Assembly: GCF_014696825.1 (NCBI RefSeq)
Contig: NZ_JACJQU010000001.1
Location: 620,001 to 684,000, forward strand
DNA length: 64,000 nucleotides
Reading direction: 5' to 3'
Origin: Anabaena sphaerica FACHB-251
Lineage (GTDB): Bacteria; Cyanobacteriota; Cyanobacteriia; Cyanobacteriales; Nostocaceae
Shown: positions 28,790 through 38,477 of the stretch, one piece after another
Numbering within the stretch: the first letter of the stretch is position 1
Layout of the letters: each line of letters begins with the position of its first letter
Program-made: the position numbers and the translations under genes
The notes under the pieces: generated by a model
Told to the model about the DNA's origin: nothing
The model's input: only the letters and a program-made list of their open reading frames with translations
Databases searched by the model: none

Positions 28790-29059
28790 ATGGCCAAATA
28801 TGTAATGTGGGGAAGCTACTGCGAAGACGTTTTAAGCAAACGTGAACCCTATCGTCAAGCACACTTAGAAGGATTAGGAAAACAAAAAGAATCAGGTGTG
28901 TTGATTACTATTGGACCAACTAAAGATGTGACTCAAGTTTTTGGTATTTACGAAGCGGAAGACGAAAACACTGTTCGTCAATTGGTTGAAGCTGATCCTT
29001 ATTGGCAAAATGGCATATGGACAGAATACTCTATCAAAGAGTGGATTCAGGCTTTTTAA
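28790..29059 (+). CDS. YciI family protein
   Basis: 89 residues: MAKYVMWGSYCEDVLSKREP, then YRQAHLEGLGKQKESGVLITIGPTKD and FGIYEAEDENTVRQLVEADPYWQNGIW. This is the ferredoxin-like YciI fold with the HxxxL and the DPY(W) motif. Family members are small dimers of uncertain enzymatic role. A good Shine-Dalgarno (CAGGAG) precedes the ATG. Confidence 0.9.
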   Translation: MAKYVMWGSYCEDVLSKREPYRQAHLEGLGKQKESGVLITIGPTKDVTQVFGIYEAEDENTVRQLVEADPYWQNGIWTEYSIKEWIQAF

Positions 29060-29174
29060 TCAATCATAATTACAGGAGGAGTCAGGAGTCAGGAGTCAGG
29101 AGAAAGAATTTATTTTGCACCTGTTCCCTGTTCCCTGTTCCCTGTTCCCTGTTCCCTTGTTTACGAATTACGAA

Positions 29175-29372
29175 TTACCCTTTTAGCGCCCTTCTAAAAT
29201 TACGTCGATAGGATGGATTAGCAATAAACAAAGCTGGCCATAATAAAGTAAAACCAATGCGATTGGGTAAATTTTGTGTAAAATGAGTTTTATTAAACCC
29301 AGTCCAAAACTTCCAAGCCCCAACTACATAAGCCACTGTCAAACCAAGAATAATTAATTCCATTGTCGTCAA
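29175..29372 (-). CDS. Small conserved cyanobacterial membrane protein
   Basis: 65 residues, one N-terminal TM (MELIILGLTVAYVVGAWKFW) and a basic C-terminal part (PSYRRNFRRALKG) with the motif NLPNRIGFTLLWPALFIANP. I recognise this as a recurrent small cyanobacterial hypothetical protein, without a known function. Confidence 0.7.
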   Translation of the reverse strand: MTTMELIILGLTVAYVVGAWKFWTGFNKTHFTQNLPNRIGFTLLWPALFIANPSYRRNFRRALKG

Positions 29373-29895
29373 CTCCCTTAGTAAATTCAGAGAATTTTAG
29401 TTAAACTTACACACTTTACAGAGATTTCATTGCCAAAATCGAGAGCCTATAACTCAGGTTATCAGACTGTGGCTTTGGAGTCACTTGATTCTACTTTAGA
29501 TTAGTATCACAGATTGCTGCCAGTCATCGGAAACAGTGCGGTGTTCATAAAAATATAGAAGTATCTTAAATTTATCCTGTTTTTCTGTTTTATATCAAGT
29601 CTTGCTCATTACTGAGGATAAGTTTGGTTTGATTGCTAACTGTTTTTTCCTAATTACCAGCACTTTATACGAAGACGTTGCCCAAATACAGATATGATAA
29701 TTTTGTTACTCGATGATGATATTACTTGATTTTATCCAAACCAGCCAAATACTTTTTTGGGTAAATTTACTTAATTTTGAGTAGATGTTTCTTGTGGAAG
29801 TTCCTCAAAGATCAACATTCATAGGAGACTAAAGAAAGAACAGCCAAATTTTATAACGAATCTCGATGCAGTCAAGGCTGTAAATAGGAGGATTT
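29373..29895. other. Intergenic region upstream of the guanylyltransferase gene
   Basis: 523 bases without ORFs. It should contain divergent promoters. A GGAGGA Shine-Dalgarno lies at 29887-29892. No repeat or RNA structure recognised. Confidence 0.5.
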
Positions 29896-32421
29896 ATGCG
29901 TGCAGTACTAATGGCAGGTGGGTCGGGGACACGTTTACGTCCCTTGACTTGCGATTTACCCAAACCAATGGTTCCTATCTTAAATCGACCCATTGCCGAA
30001 CATATTATCAATCTTCTCAAACGACATCACATTACAGAAGTCATTGCCACATTGCATTATTTACCGGATGTCCTGCGAGATTACTTTCAAGATGGCAGTG
30101 ATTTTGGCGTACAGATGACTTATGCTATTGAAGAAGATCAACCATTGGGGACAGCAGGTTGTGTTAAAAATATTGCTGAACTTTTGGATGAACCTTTTTT
30201 AGTCATCAGCGGCGATAGTATCACAGATTTTGACCTGACAGCAGCCATTGAATTTCACAAACAAAAACAATCAAAAGCTACTTTAATTTTAACCCGTGTT
30301 CCCAACCCAATTGAATTTGGCGTAGTAATTACGGATGAAGAAGGACGCATCAAACGATTTTTGGAAAAACCTTCAACCAGCGAAATTTTTTCCGATACTG
30401 TTAATACAGGTACTTATATTTTAGAACCAGAAGTTTTGGAATATTTACCAGAAAACACTGAAACTGATTTTTCCAAAGATTTATTTCCTTTACTGCTGGC
30501 AAAAAATGAACCAATTTATGGTTATGTAGCCCAAGGTTACTGGTGTGATGTTGGTCATTTAGATGCTTATCGGCAAGCCCAGTATGATGCTTTAGCCAGG
30601 AAGGTAAAACTAGATTTTCCCTATCAAGAAATTTCTGCTGGTGTGTGGATCGGTCAAAACACATATATTGATCCAACAGCTAGAATTGAAACTCCAGCGG
30701 TGATTGGTGATAATTGCCGGATCGGCGCGAGAGTACAAATTGAAGATGGGACAGTAATTGGTGATAATGTGACTGTTGGTGCAGATGCGAATTTAAAGCG
30801 GCCAATAGTTTGGAATGGAGCGATTATAGGAGATGAAGCACAATTATCAGCTTGTGTAATTTCCCGTGGGACTCGTGTTGATAGACGCGCTCATGTATTA
30901 GAAGCTGCTGTAGTGGGTTCGCTTTCTACGGTGGGAGAAGAGGCGCAAATTAGCCCAGGTGTGCGGGTTTGGCCGAGTAAAAAGATTGAATCAGGTGCTG
31001 TTTTAAACATTAACCTGATTTGGGGTAACACTGCTCAAAGAAATTTATTTGGTCAACGCGGGGTACAAGGTTTAGCTAATATTGACATTAGCCCGGAGTT
31101 TGCGGTCAAATTGGGTGCTGCTTACGGTTCGACTTTGAAGCCTGGTTCTCAGGTGACTGTTTCCCGTGATCAGCGGAATGTGTCGCGGATGGTAACTCGT
31201 TCTTTAATTGCTGGGTTGATGTCGGTGGGTGTGGATATTCAAAATCTTGACTCGACAGCTATTCCCATCACCAGAACAGTTATTCCCACAATGGGAGTTG
31301 CTGGGGGTATTCATGTCCGGGTACATCCAGATCGCCCTGATTATATCCTGATTGAATTCATGGATAGCAAGGGCATTAATATCACTAAAGCTCAGGAAAA
31401 GAAAATTGAGGGGGCTTATTTTAAGGAAGATATGCGGAGAGCGCAAAGTCATGAAATTGGCGATGTGGCATATCCTAGCCAGGTGATTGATCGTTACTGC
31501 ACTGCTTTTGAAAAGCTTTTAAATGTGGCAACTTTGCGTAACAGCCGAGCAAAGGTAGTTATTGATTATGTTTATGCGGTATCTGGGGCGGTGTTACCGC
31601 AAATGTTAGATAAGTTTGGTGCTGATGCGGTGGTGTTAAATGCGAGTGTGAATAAAACCGCAATGACATCTACTAGCCGGGAAGGTTTGCTGACTCAGTT
31701 GGGTCATGTGGTGGAAGCACTGAAGGCTAATTTTGGGGTGCAGGTATCAGCTAATGGTGAACAACTGATTTTAGTTGATGAGTCTGGCTACCCGGTGCGG
31801 GGAGAAATACTGACGGCGTTGATGGTGGAAATGATGTTAACTGCTAATCCTAGAGGTTCGGTGGTTGTGCCGGTTCATGCTTCTAGTGCGGTGGAACAAG
31901 TGGCGCGTCGTCATGATGGTAAGGTAATCCGTACCAAAGCTAATCCTACTGCTTTAATGGAGGCTTGTCAAAAAAATCCCAATGTAGTTTTGGGTGGAAG
32001 TGGGGAAACGGGTTTTATTTTCCCACAATTGCATCCGGGTTTTGATTCGATGTTCTGCATTGCTAAGTTGATTGAAATGCTGACAATTCAAGAGCGATCG
32101 CTTGCTTCTGTGCGCTCAGAATTACCCCGCGTTATCTACAGAAATTATACTATTCGTTGTCCCTGGACTGCTAAGGGGGCGTTGATGCGTTATTTGGTGG
32201 AAACTCACCCAGCGCAAAATTTGGAATTGATTGATGGAGTGAAAATTTGTCAACCTTATGATGATAGTTGGGTGTTAGTTCTACCCGATGCCAGTGAACC
32301 ATTGGTACATTTATTTGTTAACAGCAGCGATCGCGATTGGGTAGATGATAGTTTGAGAAGTTATCGCCACCGTGTACAGACTTTTGTGGAACGAGAACAG
32401 GAACATTATGCGGAAGTGTAA
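29896..32421 (+). CDS. Sugar-1-phosphate nucleotidyltransferase fused to a degenerate phosphohexomutase domain
   Basis: 841 residues. N-terminal nucleotidyltransferase (about 1-230) with [20 protein letters not shown] and GDSITDFDL, typical of mannose-1-phosphate guanylyltransferases. A left-handed beta-helix follows ([21 protein letters not shown]). The C-terminal half (about 380-840) aligns by pattern with phosphomannomutase/phosphoglucomutase, but the phosphoserine loop TASHNP is replaced by VRVHPDRP, and the metal loop DGDxDR by ANGEQL. The mutase half is therefore probably not catalytic and may be regulatory. Annotated in cyanobacteria as mannose-1-phosphate guanyltransferase; the sugar is not provable here. 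Confidence 0.88.
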   Translation: MRAVLMAGGSGTRLRPLTCDLPKPMVPILNRPIAEHIINLLKRHHITEVIATLHYLPDVLRDYFQDGSDFGVQMTYAIEEDQPLGTAGCVKNIAELLDEPFLVISGDSITDFDLTAAIEFHKQKQSKATLILTRVPNPIEFGVVITDEEGRIKRFLEKPSTSEIFSDTVNTGTYILEPEVLEYLPENTETDFSKDLFPLLLAKNEPIYGYVAQGYWCDVGHLDAYRQAQYDALARKVKLDFPYQEISAGVWIGQNTYIDPTARIETPAVIGDNCRIGARVQIEDGTVIGDNVTVGADANLKRPIVWNGAIIGDEAQLSACVISRGTRVDRRAHVLEAAVVGSLSTVGEEAQISPGVRVWPSKKIESGAVLNINLIWGNTAQRNLFGQRGVQGLANIDISPEFAVKLGAAYGSTLKPGSQVTVSRDQRNVSRMVTRSLIAGLMSVGVDIQNLDSTAIPITRTVIPTMGVAGGIHVRVHPDRPDYILIEFMDSKGINITKAQEKKIEGAYFKEDMRRAQSHEIGDVAYPSQVIDRYCTAFEKLLNVATLRNSRAKVVIDYVYAVSGAVLPQMLDKFGADAVVLNASVNKTAMTSTSREGLLTQLGHVVEALKANFGVQVSANGEQLILVDESGYPVRGEILTALMVEMMLTANPRGSVVVPVHASSAVEQVARRHDGKVIRTKANPTALMEACQKNPNVVLGGSGETGFIFPQLHPGFDSMFCIAKLIEMLTIQERSLASVRSELPRVIYRNYTIRCPWTAKGALMRYLVETHPAQNLELIDGVKICQPYDDSWVLVLPDASEPLVHLFVNSSDRDWVDDSLRSYRHRVQTFVEREQEHYAEV

Positions 32422-32527
32422 TATCTGAATCAGGATTTACAGGCTTAAATTTCTCTGTCAGAAAAATGATTTTGATAATTTAAATCTTGCTTGGAAATTC
32501 TCACATCATCAAAATTGCCAGAAACCA

Positions 32528-32590
32528 CATCCCCGACTTCTAATATTATTGATGTCAATAGGTGACAGATCAAAAAAGAAGTCGGGGATG
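32528..32590. repeat. CCCCGACTTC palindromic repeat, second copy
   Basis: Arms ATCCCCGACTTCT and GAAGTCGGGGAT around a 36-bp centre. Its reverse complement lines up with the 5098-5161 copy, centre included, so it is inserted in the opposite orientation. Confidence 0.85.
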
Positions 32591-32632
32591 TTAATTTGAT
32601 TTAGATGTGAGAATAAGATAGACCTAACCCCC

Positions 32633-32711
32633 CAGCCCCCTTCCCTACCAGGGAAGTGGGAGTCAACGCCTCTCCCCTACAAGGGGAGAGGTTTGGAGAG
32701 AGGTTTTATAT
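32633..32711. repeat. CCTAACCCCCC-type dispersed repeat, copy 1
   Basis: GC-rich block with facing hairpins (CTCTCCCC/GGGGAGAG) ending GGTTTGGAGAGAGGTTTTAT. Close relatives lie at 46849-46936 and 54149-54236, each with different flanking termini. Confidence 0.9.
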
Positions 32712-32803
32712 TTGTTATCTATCTCCAAACTCAGTGTAAGATTCTGCCAGAATGGCAAATATACACCCGTAAAATCCTATAAATTATAAATAACAACACT
32801 AAT

Positions 32804-33207
32804 AGCTGTTGAACTAGCCTACCTTTAGGCTTCATGCTGACAGCTAAATGCTTGCCTTTTACACCAAGACAGATGAACCGTAACTACTGGTGGTTCTTTT
32901 TCCTACTAAGTTTGAACAATTACAAATTGGGGTAGTGGCTAACCCGAAATTTGAGATTGTGATCAAAATTCTTCTACTATTTTAGGTGTTAGTTTTTGAT
33001 TATAAACTTCAGCATCGGCGCTGTTGTGGGAAATTGAACAGTTACGGTGAAATCTTCCTTATGGCTGGTAGCAGTTTGAACTATTACACTTCTAGTCCCA
33101 TTATATTAATCCTATTTCTCCCCAACAGGATTAACTCTACTGTATAAATTGGCAATTTATATAGCATATACTGGAAGCTGAAAAATTTCTCAGCTTCTTT
33201 TTTTTTG
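32804..33207 (+). ncRNA. Possible non-coding RNA with nested stem and terminator
   Basis: In an otherwise gene-free stretch there is a nested hairpin: AGCTGT (32804-32809)/ACAGCT (32840-32845) outside, AGCCTA/TAGGCT (32816-32831) inside. About 330 bp later comes an ideal terminator (next entry). No ORF with coding character lies between. The ends are not known and this may equally be a processed 3' region of the upstream gene. Confidence 0.3.
33174..33207 (+). terminator. Orphan rho-independent terminator
   Basis: GAAGCTG, short A/T loop, CAGCTTC and a run of ten T. It is 750 bp past the nearest upstream gene end (32421) and over 1.1 kb before the next start, so the transcript it ends is not accounted for. 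Confidence 0.85.
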
Positions 33208-34401
33208 CAAGTACCTGAACTGAAGATTCCCGATTTCTCAAAGAAGTAGAAAATATATCTAGTAAATATCTACACTATATTTATTGTTTGATTATTCATC
33301 TAAGGTTAGATTTATTAATTAAATTTACCTGTAACTAAGAGGTTACTCAAATAGCTAAAAACTCTCATACTATAGATAGATAAAAATTAGTAGATTTCCG
33401 ATGGTAATAGAATATATGTTTATTTCGCAAGGTAGAGGTCTATCTACTTTATTAGGTAAAAACCATTTATTTTTATACTCTTGTTCAACACTCGTTTAAC
33501 AATTGAATAAAATTTTAAATAAATTAGATCAAATTGATTAATAATTTTAAATTGTCCAATTTTATCAAACTAAAGTATTGGAGCAAAAAATATAAATTTG
33601 ATGTAAGATTATTATGAAGATGCAATCAAGGAATTCAGACCTTACATAAACTTTCAGTGAAGATGCAGGAAAATTTGGAAATGAATAATAGTGGCTAAAC
33701 ACAGATAGCGATTAACTCTAAATACTTGTCGGGTTTTACGGGAAAGGGAAATAAAAAACCTTTAACCCAAACCCAGTAAGCTTTTCCCGGTCCAGAGTAA
33801 ATAAAAACTACAAGCTGCAAAACCCCGAACAGTATTAGATTAACTCTGTGCTTTTCTTTGAATTTTTCTGTCCAAAAAGTTCAGATTTATGAAAATCTGC
33901 TGATGAGAAAATACTAGTGTTAGGCTAGTGTTAAGAAATAGGTTGCTTCCTTGCCTGAACTTAAAAAGTTTTAGGCTTCAATTGGAACAGGTTTTACCTC
34001 ATTATTGTTGGTTAATCAAAACTCAACAAATTTAAATAGTTGAAAGTTGCTGTATCAAGTTGCATCGCAAGGGTCAAAATAATGAGTAATTTATAATTCA
34101 TAGTTCATAATTTAAAGACTGCTGAGAATTTGCTTTTTCTATAGGCAGCCTCGTTTTGGTTAGGGTTGAAATCTCTATTCAAAACCAATTATGAATGAGG
34201 ACTTACGAATTGCTACTAATGATAGGTGTTTTATCATAACCTGCTGTTTAAACCAGCGTTATTTGCACATCACCTCATAAATATTTAGTCGGCTTGAAGT
34301 GGTTTGTAAATTTTGCATCTGGATTTTAAAAACAGATGTCAGGGATAAATTTACCCAAGTTTTTGCCCAAATTTCACAGTATTCAGCAACTGGTAAGAAT
34401 T
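33208..34401. other. Long AT-rich upstream region of the exporter operon
   Basis: About 1.2 kb without coding ORFs. A possible long hairpin (CGGGAAA at about 33749 with TTTCCCG at about 33793) and an ATTATGAATT-like short repeat are visible. It probably holds the promoter and a long leader for the gene at 34402. I recognise no named regulatory site. Confidence 0.45.
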
Positions 34402-35001
34402 ATGTCATCCTCTTCTCAAAAAGACAAAGTTTCTGAACTTTATGATGCACACGAGAGCAAGTTTTTAACGGCTTTTCAGCGTAAGGCGCTGTTAAAAAAT
34501 TTGCAAGCTGATTTACAACCAGAATATCGACGACGCATTGAAATTATGTTGTTAGCAGATATGGGTAAATCTCAATCTCGTATCTGTGAAATAATTGGTT
34601 GTTCTCAGGAGATGGCGCGGTATTGGATTGGTATAGCTGAGGCTGGTATGGCTCATAAATGGAATGAAAGAAGGATAGGTAGACCAAAGACTGTTAATAA
34701 TCAATATATTGAGAGATTGAAAGAATTGGTGAGTCATAGTCCCCGTGAATATGGCTATGCTTTTGGTTACTGGACTGCTCAATGGTTGAGTAAACATTTA
34801 GCAAATGAATTAGGGATTGAAATTAGCGATCGCCATATTAATCGCCTACTTAAACAAATGGGACTTTCTACCAAACGCAAAAGTTCCCCCCAACCCCAAA
34901 CTCTGCAAAATCAGGATGCTAGTATCACGATTTGCGATTTGCAATCTCGCTCCGAACCTAGTTTTAATTGGTCATTTAATTTGATTCAGACCAATAACTA
35001 A
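34402..35001 (+). CDS. Helix-turn-helix protein of the transposase/IS630-like DNA-binding type
   Basis: 199 residues from ATG 34402; an ATG at 34336 would add 22. LLADMGKSQSRICEIIGCSQEMARYWIG is a helix-turn-helix, GRPKTVNNQYIERLKELV and YAFGYWTAQWLSKHLANELGIEISDRHINRLLKQMGLS form a second winged HTH as in IS630-type transposases. The catalytic DDE domain is missing, so it is not a transposase. Its place 17 bp upstream of the exporter gene suggests a domesticated regulator of the operon; that role is inferred. The tail is Ser/Gln-rich. Confidence 0.82.
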   Translation: MSSSSQKDKVSELYDAHESKFLTAFQRKALLKNLQADLQPEYRRRIEIMLLADMGKSQSRICEIIGCSQEMARYWIGIAEAGMAHKWNERRIGRPKTVNNQYIERLKELVSHSPREYGYAFGYWTAQWLSKHLANELGIEISDRHINRLLKQMGLSTKRKSSPQPQTLQNQDASITICDLQSRSEPSFNWSFNLIQTNN

Positions 35002-35018
35002 TATTTGGAGGTAAGAAA

Positions 35019-38000
35019 ATGACATCAGCGTTTTCTCATGAAAAGTTAGCTGCACAAATCACCCACGCTTTGGGCGAGTCTCTGTCAAATCAAGACCTAG
35101 AAACTTGTATCCAAGCATTAGAAATTATTGAGCCGCCAATAGCCAAACAATTTTGGCAATCGACAACCGCAGCACCGGGAATTTATCTTGTTTTGGCTGG
35201 TAAAGTCAGACTATTAGATGGTGAAAATAATTTAATTACCACTTTGACATCTGGTTCATCCTTTGGGGAGTTGACGTTGTTTCCCGAACAAGAGTTTAGT
35301 GATTATGTAGCGAGAGCTTCTGTTAATTTAAAAATAGGTTATCTGCCCCAGGAGGTAATTAATAAATTTTCCGCCGTATCTGAGCGCCTACTCCATCAGG
35401 CAGAACTTTGGGATACACTGCTGTTATTGTGCCAAAACTCTGCTATTCCTCGTCATGAATCAACAGAGGAAATCTTAACAGCATTATCCCTATTTGCAAA
35501 ACAAAATTTAGAAATTGGTTCCTTAAATACCCAACTCACCAAAGATAGTAAACTGTTGCTAGTGCGTCAGGGAGAATTACAACATTCTCAGGGGACAAAA
35601 TTAACACCTGGTAATATTTTTGTAAATCCCCAACAGGGAAATTGGCAAGCAAACCAACCAACCATAGCCTACATTTTACGTCATAGTGATTGGCAAACAG
35701 CACTACAACACTGGCCGCAACTAAGTACCTTAATTGAAGCAGAAAATATACCAATTCCCGCACCAATACAGCGCGAAGTTAAGCCCAAAAGTCGGAATGT
35801 AATTCAATTTCCCCAACCGAGAATACAACCTCAACCACAGCCCAAACAACACCAAAAATACTTTCCTAGTCCCACCGTCACCGCTGGCAATTGGTGGCGT
35901 AGAATTAGCAAACGTTACCCATTTTTTGAACAACAAAGCGCCTCAGACTGTGGTGCAGCTTGCTTAGTGATGATTAGCCGTTATTGGGGGAAGAATTTCA
36001 GCATTAATCGCTTGCGGGATCTTGCCAATGTTAACCGTGCTGGTGCATCGATGCAGAGTTTAACTGCTGCGGCTGAAAGTATTGGCTTTGCTACTCGTCC
36101 AGTGAAAGCCAGTTTAGATAAATTAGCACAACAACCCCTACCAGCGATCGCTCACTGGGAAGGTAAACATTACATCGTCGTCTATGAAATCACCAAAAAA
36201 CAGGTAATAGTTGCTGATCCTGCTATCGGTCAACGCAACCTCACTATCGGGGAATTTAAAGCCGGTTGGACTGGTTATGCGTTGTTATTACAACCGACAA
36301 ACTCACTCAAAGAAACCCCAGAAGCTAATACACCATTTTGGCAGTTATTTGAGTTAGTTAAACCTCACTCCCAGGTACTGCTAGAAGTATTTGCAGCTTC
36401 GGTGTTAATTCAAATATTTGGACTGGTGACACCTTTATTTACTCAACTCTTATTAGACAGAGTAATTGTTCAAGGTAGCACCATTACCTTAAACACCGTT
36501 GGGTTTGGATTGTTAATTTTTGGCTTATTTCGTGTCGTCATTAATGGACTCAGACAATATCTATTAGACCACACAGCTAACCGAATTGGTGTAGCCTTGA
36601 TGGTAGGTTTTATCAAACACACATTTCGTTTACCTCTGTCATTTTTTGAATCTCGTTACGTTGGGGATATCGTTTCTCGCGTCCAAGAAAATCAAAAAAT
36701 TCAGCGGTTTCTCACTGGTGAAGCACTATCTATTATTTTAGATTTGGTGACGGTCTTTATCTATGTGGGTTTGATGTTTTGGTACAGTCCACCCATGGCT
36801 TTGTTAGTGTTAACAATTGTACCACCTTTTGTATTTCTAGCCCTGTTTGCTACACCTTTTTTAAGACGCATTAGCCGTGAGGTATTTAGTGCAGTAACTC
36901 AAGAAAATAGTTACTTAATTCAAAGCTTGTCGGGAATTTCTTCCATTCGCTCAATGGCTATTGAACAAACAGTACGCTGGCGTTGGGAAGAATTGCTCAA
37001 TAAATTGACCAAGAAAAATTTCAGCGTTCAGGTAATTAGTAACCAACTACAAATTATTAGTTCCACAATTCAATCTTTAGCTAGTACAGGATTGCTATGG
37101 TTTGGAGCTTGGTTAGTGATTCAAAATCAATTAACCATTGGACAATTAGTTGCTTTTAATATGTTATTAGGCAACATTATTCAACCTTTTCAGCGGTTAA
37201 TTGTGTTGTGGAATCAACTACAAGAAGTAATTGTTTCCACCGAAAGAATTAATGATGTTTTAGAAGCAGAAGTAGAAGAAGATTTAGCAGTCCAGCCCCG
37301 TCAAGTTTTACCCAGATTGCGGGGTAAAATAAACTTTGATCAAGTAACATTTCGTTATCATCCAGAAAGCGATATTAACATCCTAGAAAATCTGAGTTTT
37401 GAAATTTTACCTGAACAAACTGTAGCAGTTGTGGGACGAAGTGGATCAGGAAAAACCACTCTTTCTAAGTTGATTTTGGGTTTATATCCGCCGACTGATG
37501 GCAGAGTATTGATTGACAATCAAGATGTGACTAGTATTTCTCTAAAATCACTGCGATCGCAAATAGGAGTTGTTGACCAAGATACATTTTTATTTGGCGG
37601 TACAATTCGGGAAAATATTAGCATTGCTCATCCAGAAGCTGCCCTAGAAGAAATTATAGAAGCAGCACAAATGGCAGGCGCAGATGAGTTTATTAAACGC
37701 ATGGCTATGGGTTATGAAACCCAAATTGGTGAAGGTGGAGGAATGTTATCAGGGGGACAACGTCAACGTCTAGCTATAGCTCGTGCATTATTAGGAAATC
37801 CGCGCCTTTTAATATTAGATGAAGCTACCAGTCATCTTGATGCTGAATCTGAGCGAATTATTCAGAACAATCTCAAAAAGATCCTCAAAGGACGCACAAG
37901 TTTAATTATTGCTCATCGCCTTTCCACCGTGCGTCATGCTGACCTGATTATAGTTTTAGATCGCGGCGTTTTAGTTGAAAGCGGTACTCACGACGAATTA

Positions 38001-38060
38001 ATCGCCAAAAGAGGACATTATTACTATCTCAATCAACAACAACTAGCGGCGACAGGCTAA
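35019..38060 (+). CDS. Peptidase-containing ABC exporter with N-terminal cyclic-nucleotide-binding domain (HetC-like architecture)
   Basis: 1013 residues. Order: cNMP-binding-like domain (about 40-125, GIYLVLAGKVRLLDGENNLI ... GSSFGELTLFP), a Gln/Pro linker, C39 peptidase with catalytic Cys at about 311 (SASDCGAACLVM), His (GKHYIVV) and Asp (VADPAIGQ), six TM helices, and an ATPase with Walker A GRSGSGKTT (about 806), LSGGQRQRLAIARALLG and ILDEATSHLD. It should cut leaders after Gly-Gly and export the mature peptides through the inner membrane. HetC of Anabaena has the same domain plan. A GGAGG Shine-Dalgarno precedes the ATG. Likely partner: HlyD at 38478. Confidence 0.95.
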   Translation: MTSAFSHEKLAAQITHALGESLSNQDLETCIQALEIIEPPIAKQFWQSTTAAPGIYLVLAGKVRLLDGENNLITTLTSGSSFGELTLFPEQEFSDYVARASVNLKIGYLPQEVINKFSAVSERLLHQAELWDTLLLLCQNSAIPRHESTEEILTALSLFAKQNLEIGSLNTQLTKDSKLLLVRQGELQHSQGTKLTPGNIFVNPQQGNWQANQPTIAYILRHSDWQTALQHWPQLSTLIEAENIPIPAPIQREVKPKSRNVIQFPQPRIQPQPQPKQHQKYFPSPTVTAGNWWRRISKRYPFFEQQSASDCGAACLVMISRYWGKNFSINRLRDLANVNRAGASMQSLTAAAESIGFATRPVKASLDKLAQQPLPAIAHWEGKHYIVVYEITKKQVIVADPAIGQRNLTIGEFKAGWTGYALLLQPTNSLKETPEANTPFWQLFELVKPHSQVLLEVFAASVLIQIFGLVTPLFTQLLLDRVIVQGSTITLNTVGFGLLIFGLFRVVINGLRQYLLDHTANRIGVALMVGFIKHTFRLPLSFFESRYVGDIVSRVQENQKIQRFLTGEALSIILDLVTVFIYVGLMFWYSPPMALLVLTIVPPFVFLALFATPFLRRISREVFSAVTQENSYLIQSLSGISSIRSMAIEQTVRWRWEELLNKLTKKNFSVQVISNQLQIISSTIQSLASTGLLWFGAWLVIQNQLTIGQLVAFNMLLGNIIQPFQRLIVLWNQLQEVIVSTERINDVLEAEVEEDLAVQPRQVLPRLRGKINFDQVTFRYHPESDINILENLSFEILPEQTVAVVGRSGSGKTTLSKLILGLYPPTDGRVLIDNQDVTSISLKSLRSQIGVVDQDTFLFGGTIRENISIAHPEAALEEIIEAAQMAGADEFIKRMAMGYETQIGEGGGMLSGGQRQRLAIARALLGNPRLLILDEATSHLDAESERIIQNNLKKILKGRTSLIIAHRLSTVRHADLIIVLDRGVLVESGTHDELIAKRGHYYYLNQQQLAATG

Positions 38061-38127
38061 ATCAGTTAACAGTGGAAGATGCCTCCCTTTCCTCCCCTGT
38101 CACCTTAATTAATCTCCAACCGAAATC

Positions 38128-38153
38128 TAGAGACGTTGCATACAACGTCTCTA
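38128..38153. repeat. Palindromic repeat TAGAGACGTTG
   Basis: Arms TAGAGACGTTG/CAACGTCTCTA around a 4-bp centre. Same family as 2036-2064. Confidence 0.85.
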
Positions 38154-38251
38154 ATATGTATAGCCATGGACAGGGTGGTTAGGACATCAATTGATAATGA
38201 AACTCCCACTACAAAAGGATTTTACTCCTGACTCCTGCTATATGTTCCATT

Positions 38252-38367
38252 TAAGTAGGTGGGTGTGAAAAATTGTCGTTATGACAAGGCAAAAGGCAAT
38301 AGAGAAGAGGTTTTGGGCAATTTTACTTTTCGTTACATACTCCTGTTTTTTTGTGCCTTTCTACTTA
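38252..38367. mobile_element. MITE-like element, family TAAGTAGGTGGG (copy A)
   Basis: Left end TAAGTAGGTGGGTGTGAAAA and right end GTGCCTTTCTACTTA are imperfect inverted termini. The interior AATTGTCGTTATGACAAG and GGGCAATTTTACTTTTCG recur in copy B (42659-42800). No transposase gene inside. Confidence 0.72.
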
Positions 38368-38477
38368 CAACAGAATTTTATGAATGTACAAAGGGCTTTT
38401 CTGCACATAAATTGGCGTTTAATTAATCATTTTTCCACTTTAGCAACAAGTTTTATACTCTTCATCCAAGATTGGTT

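Noticed and set aside
34402-35001. IS630-type transposase
   Set aside because: Only the helix-turn-helix parts are present, without the DDE catalytic domain or terminal inverted repeats; placement suggests a regulator.
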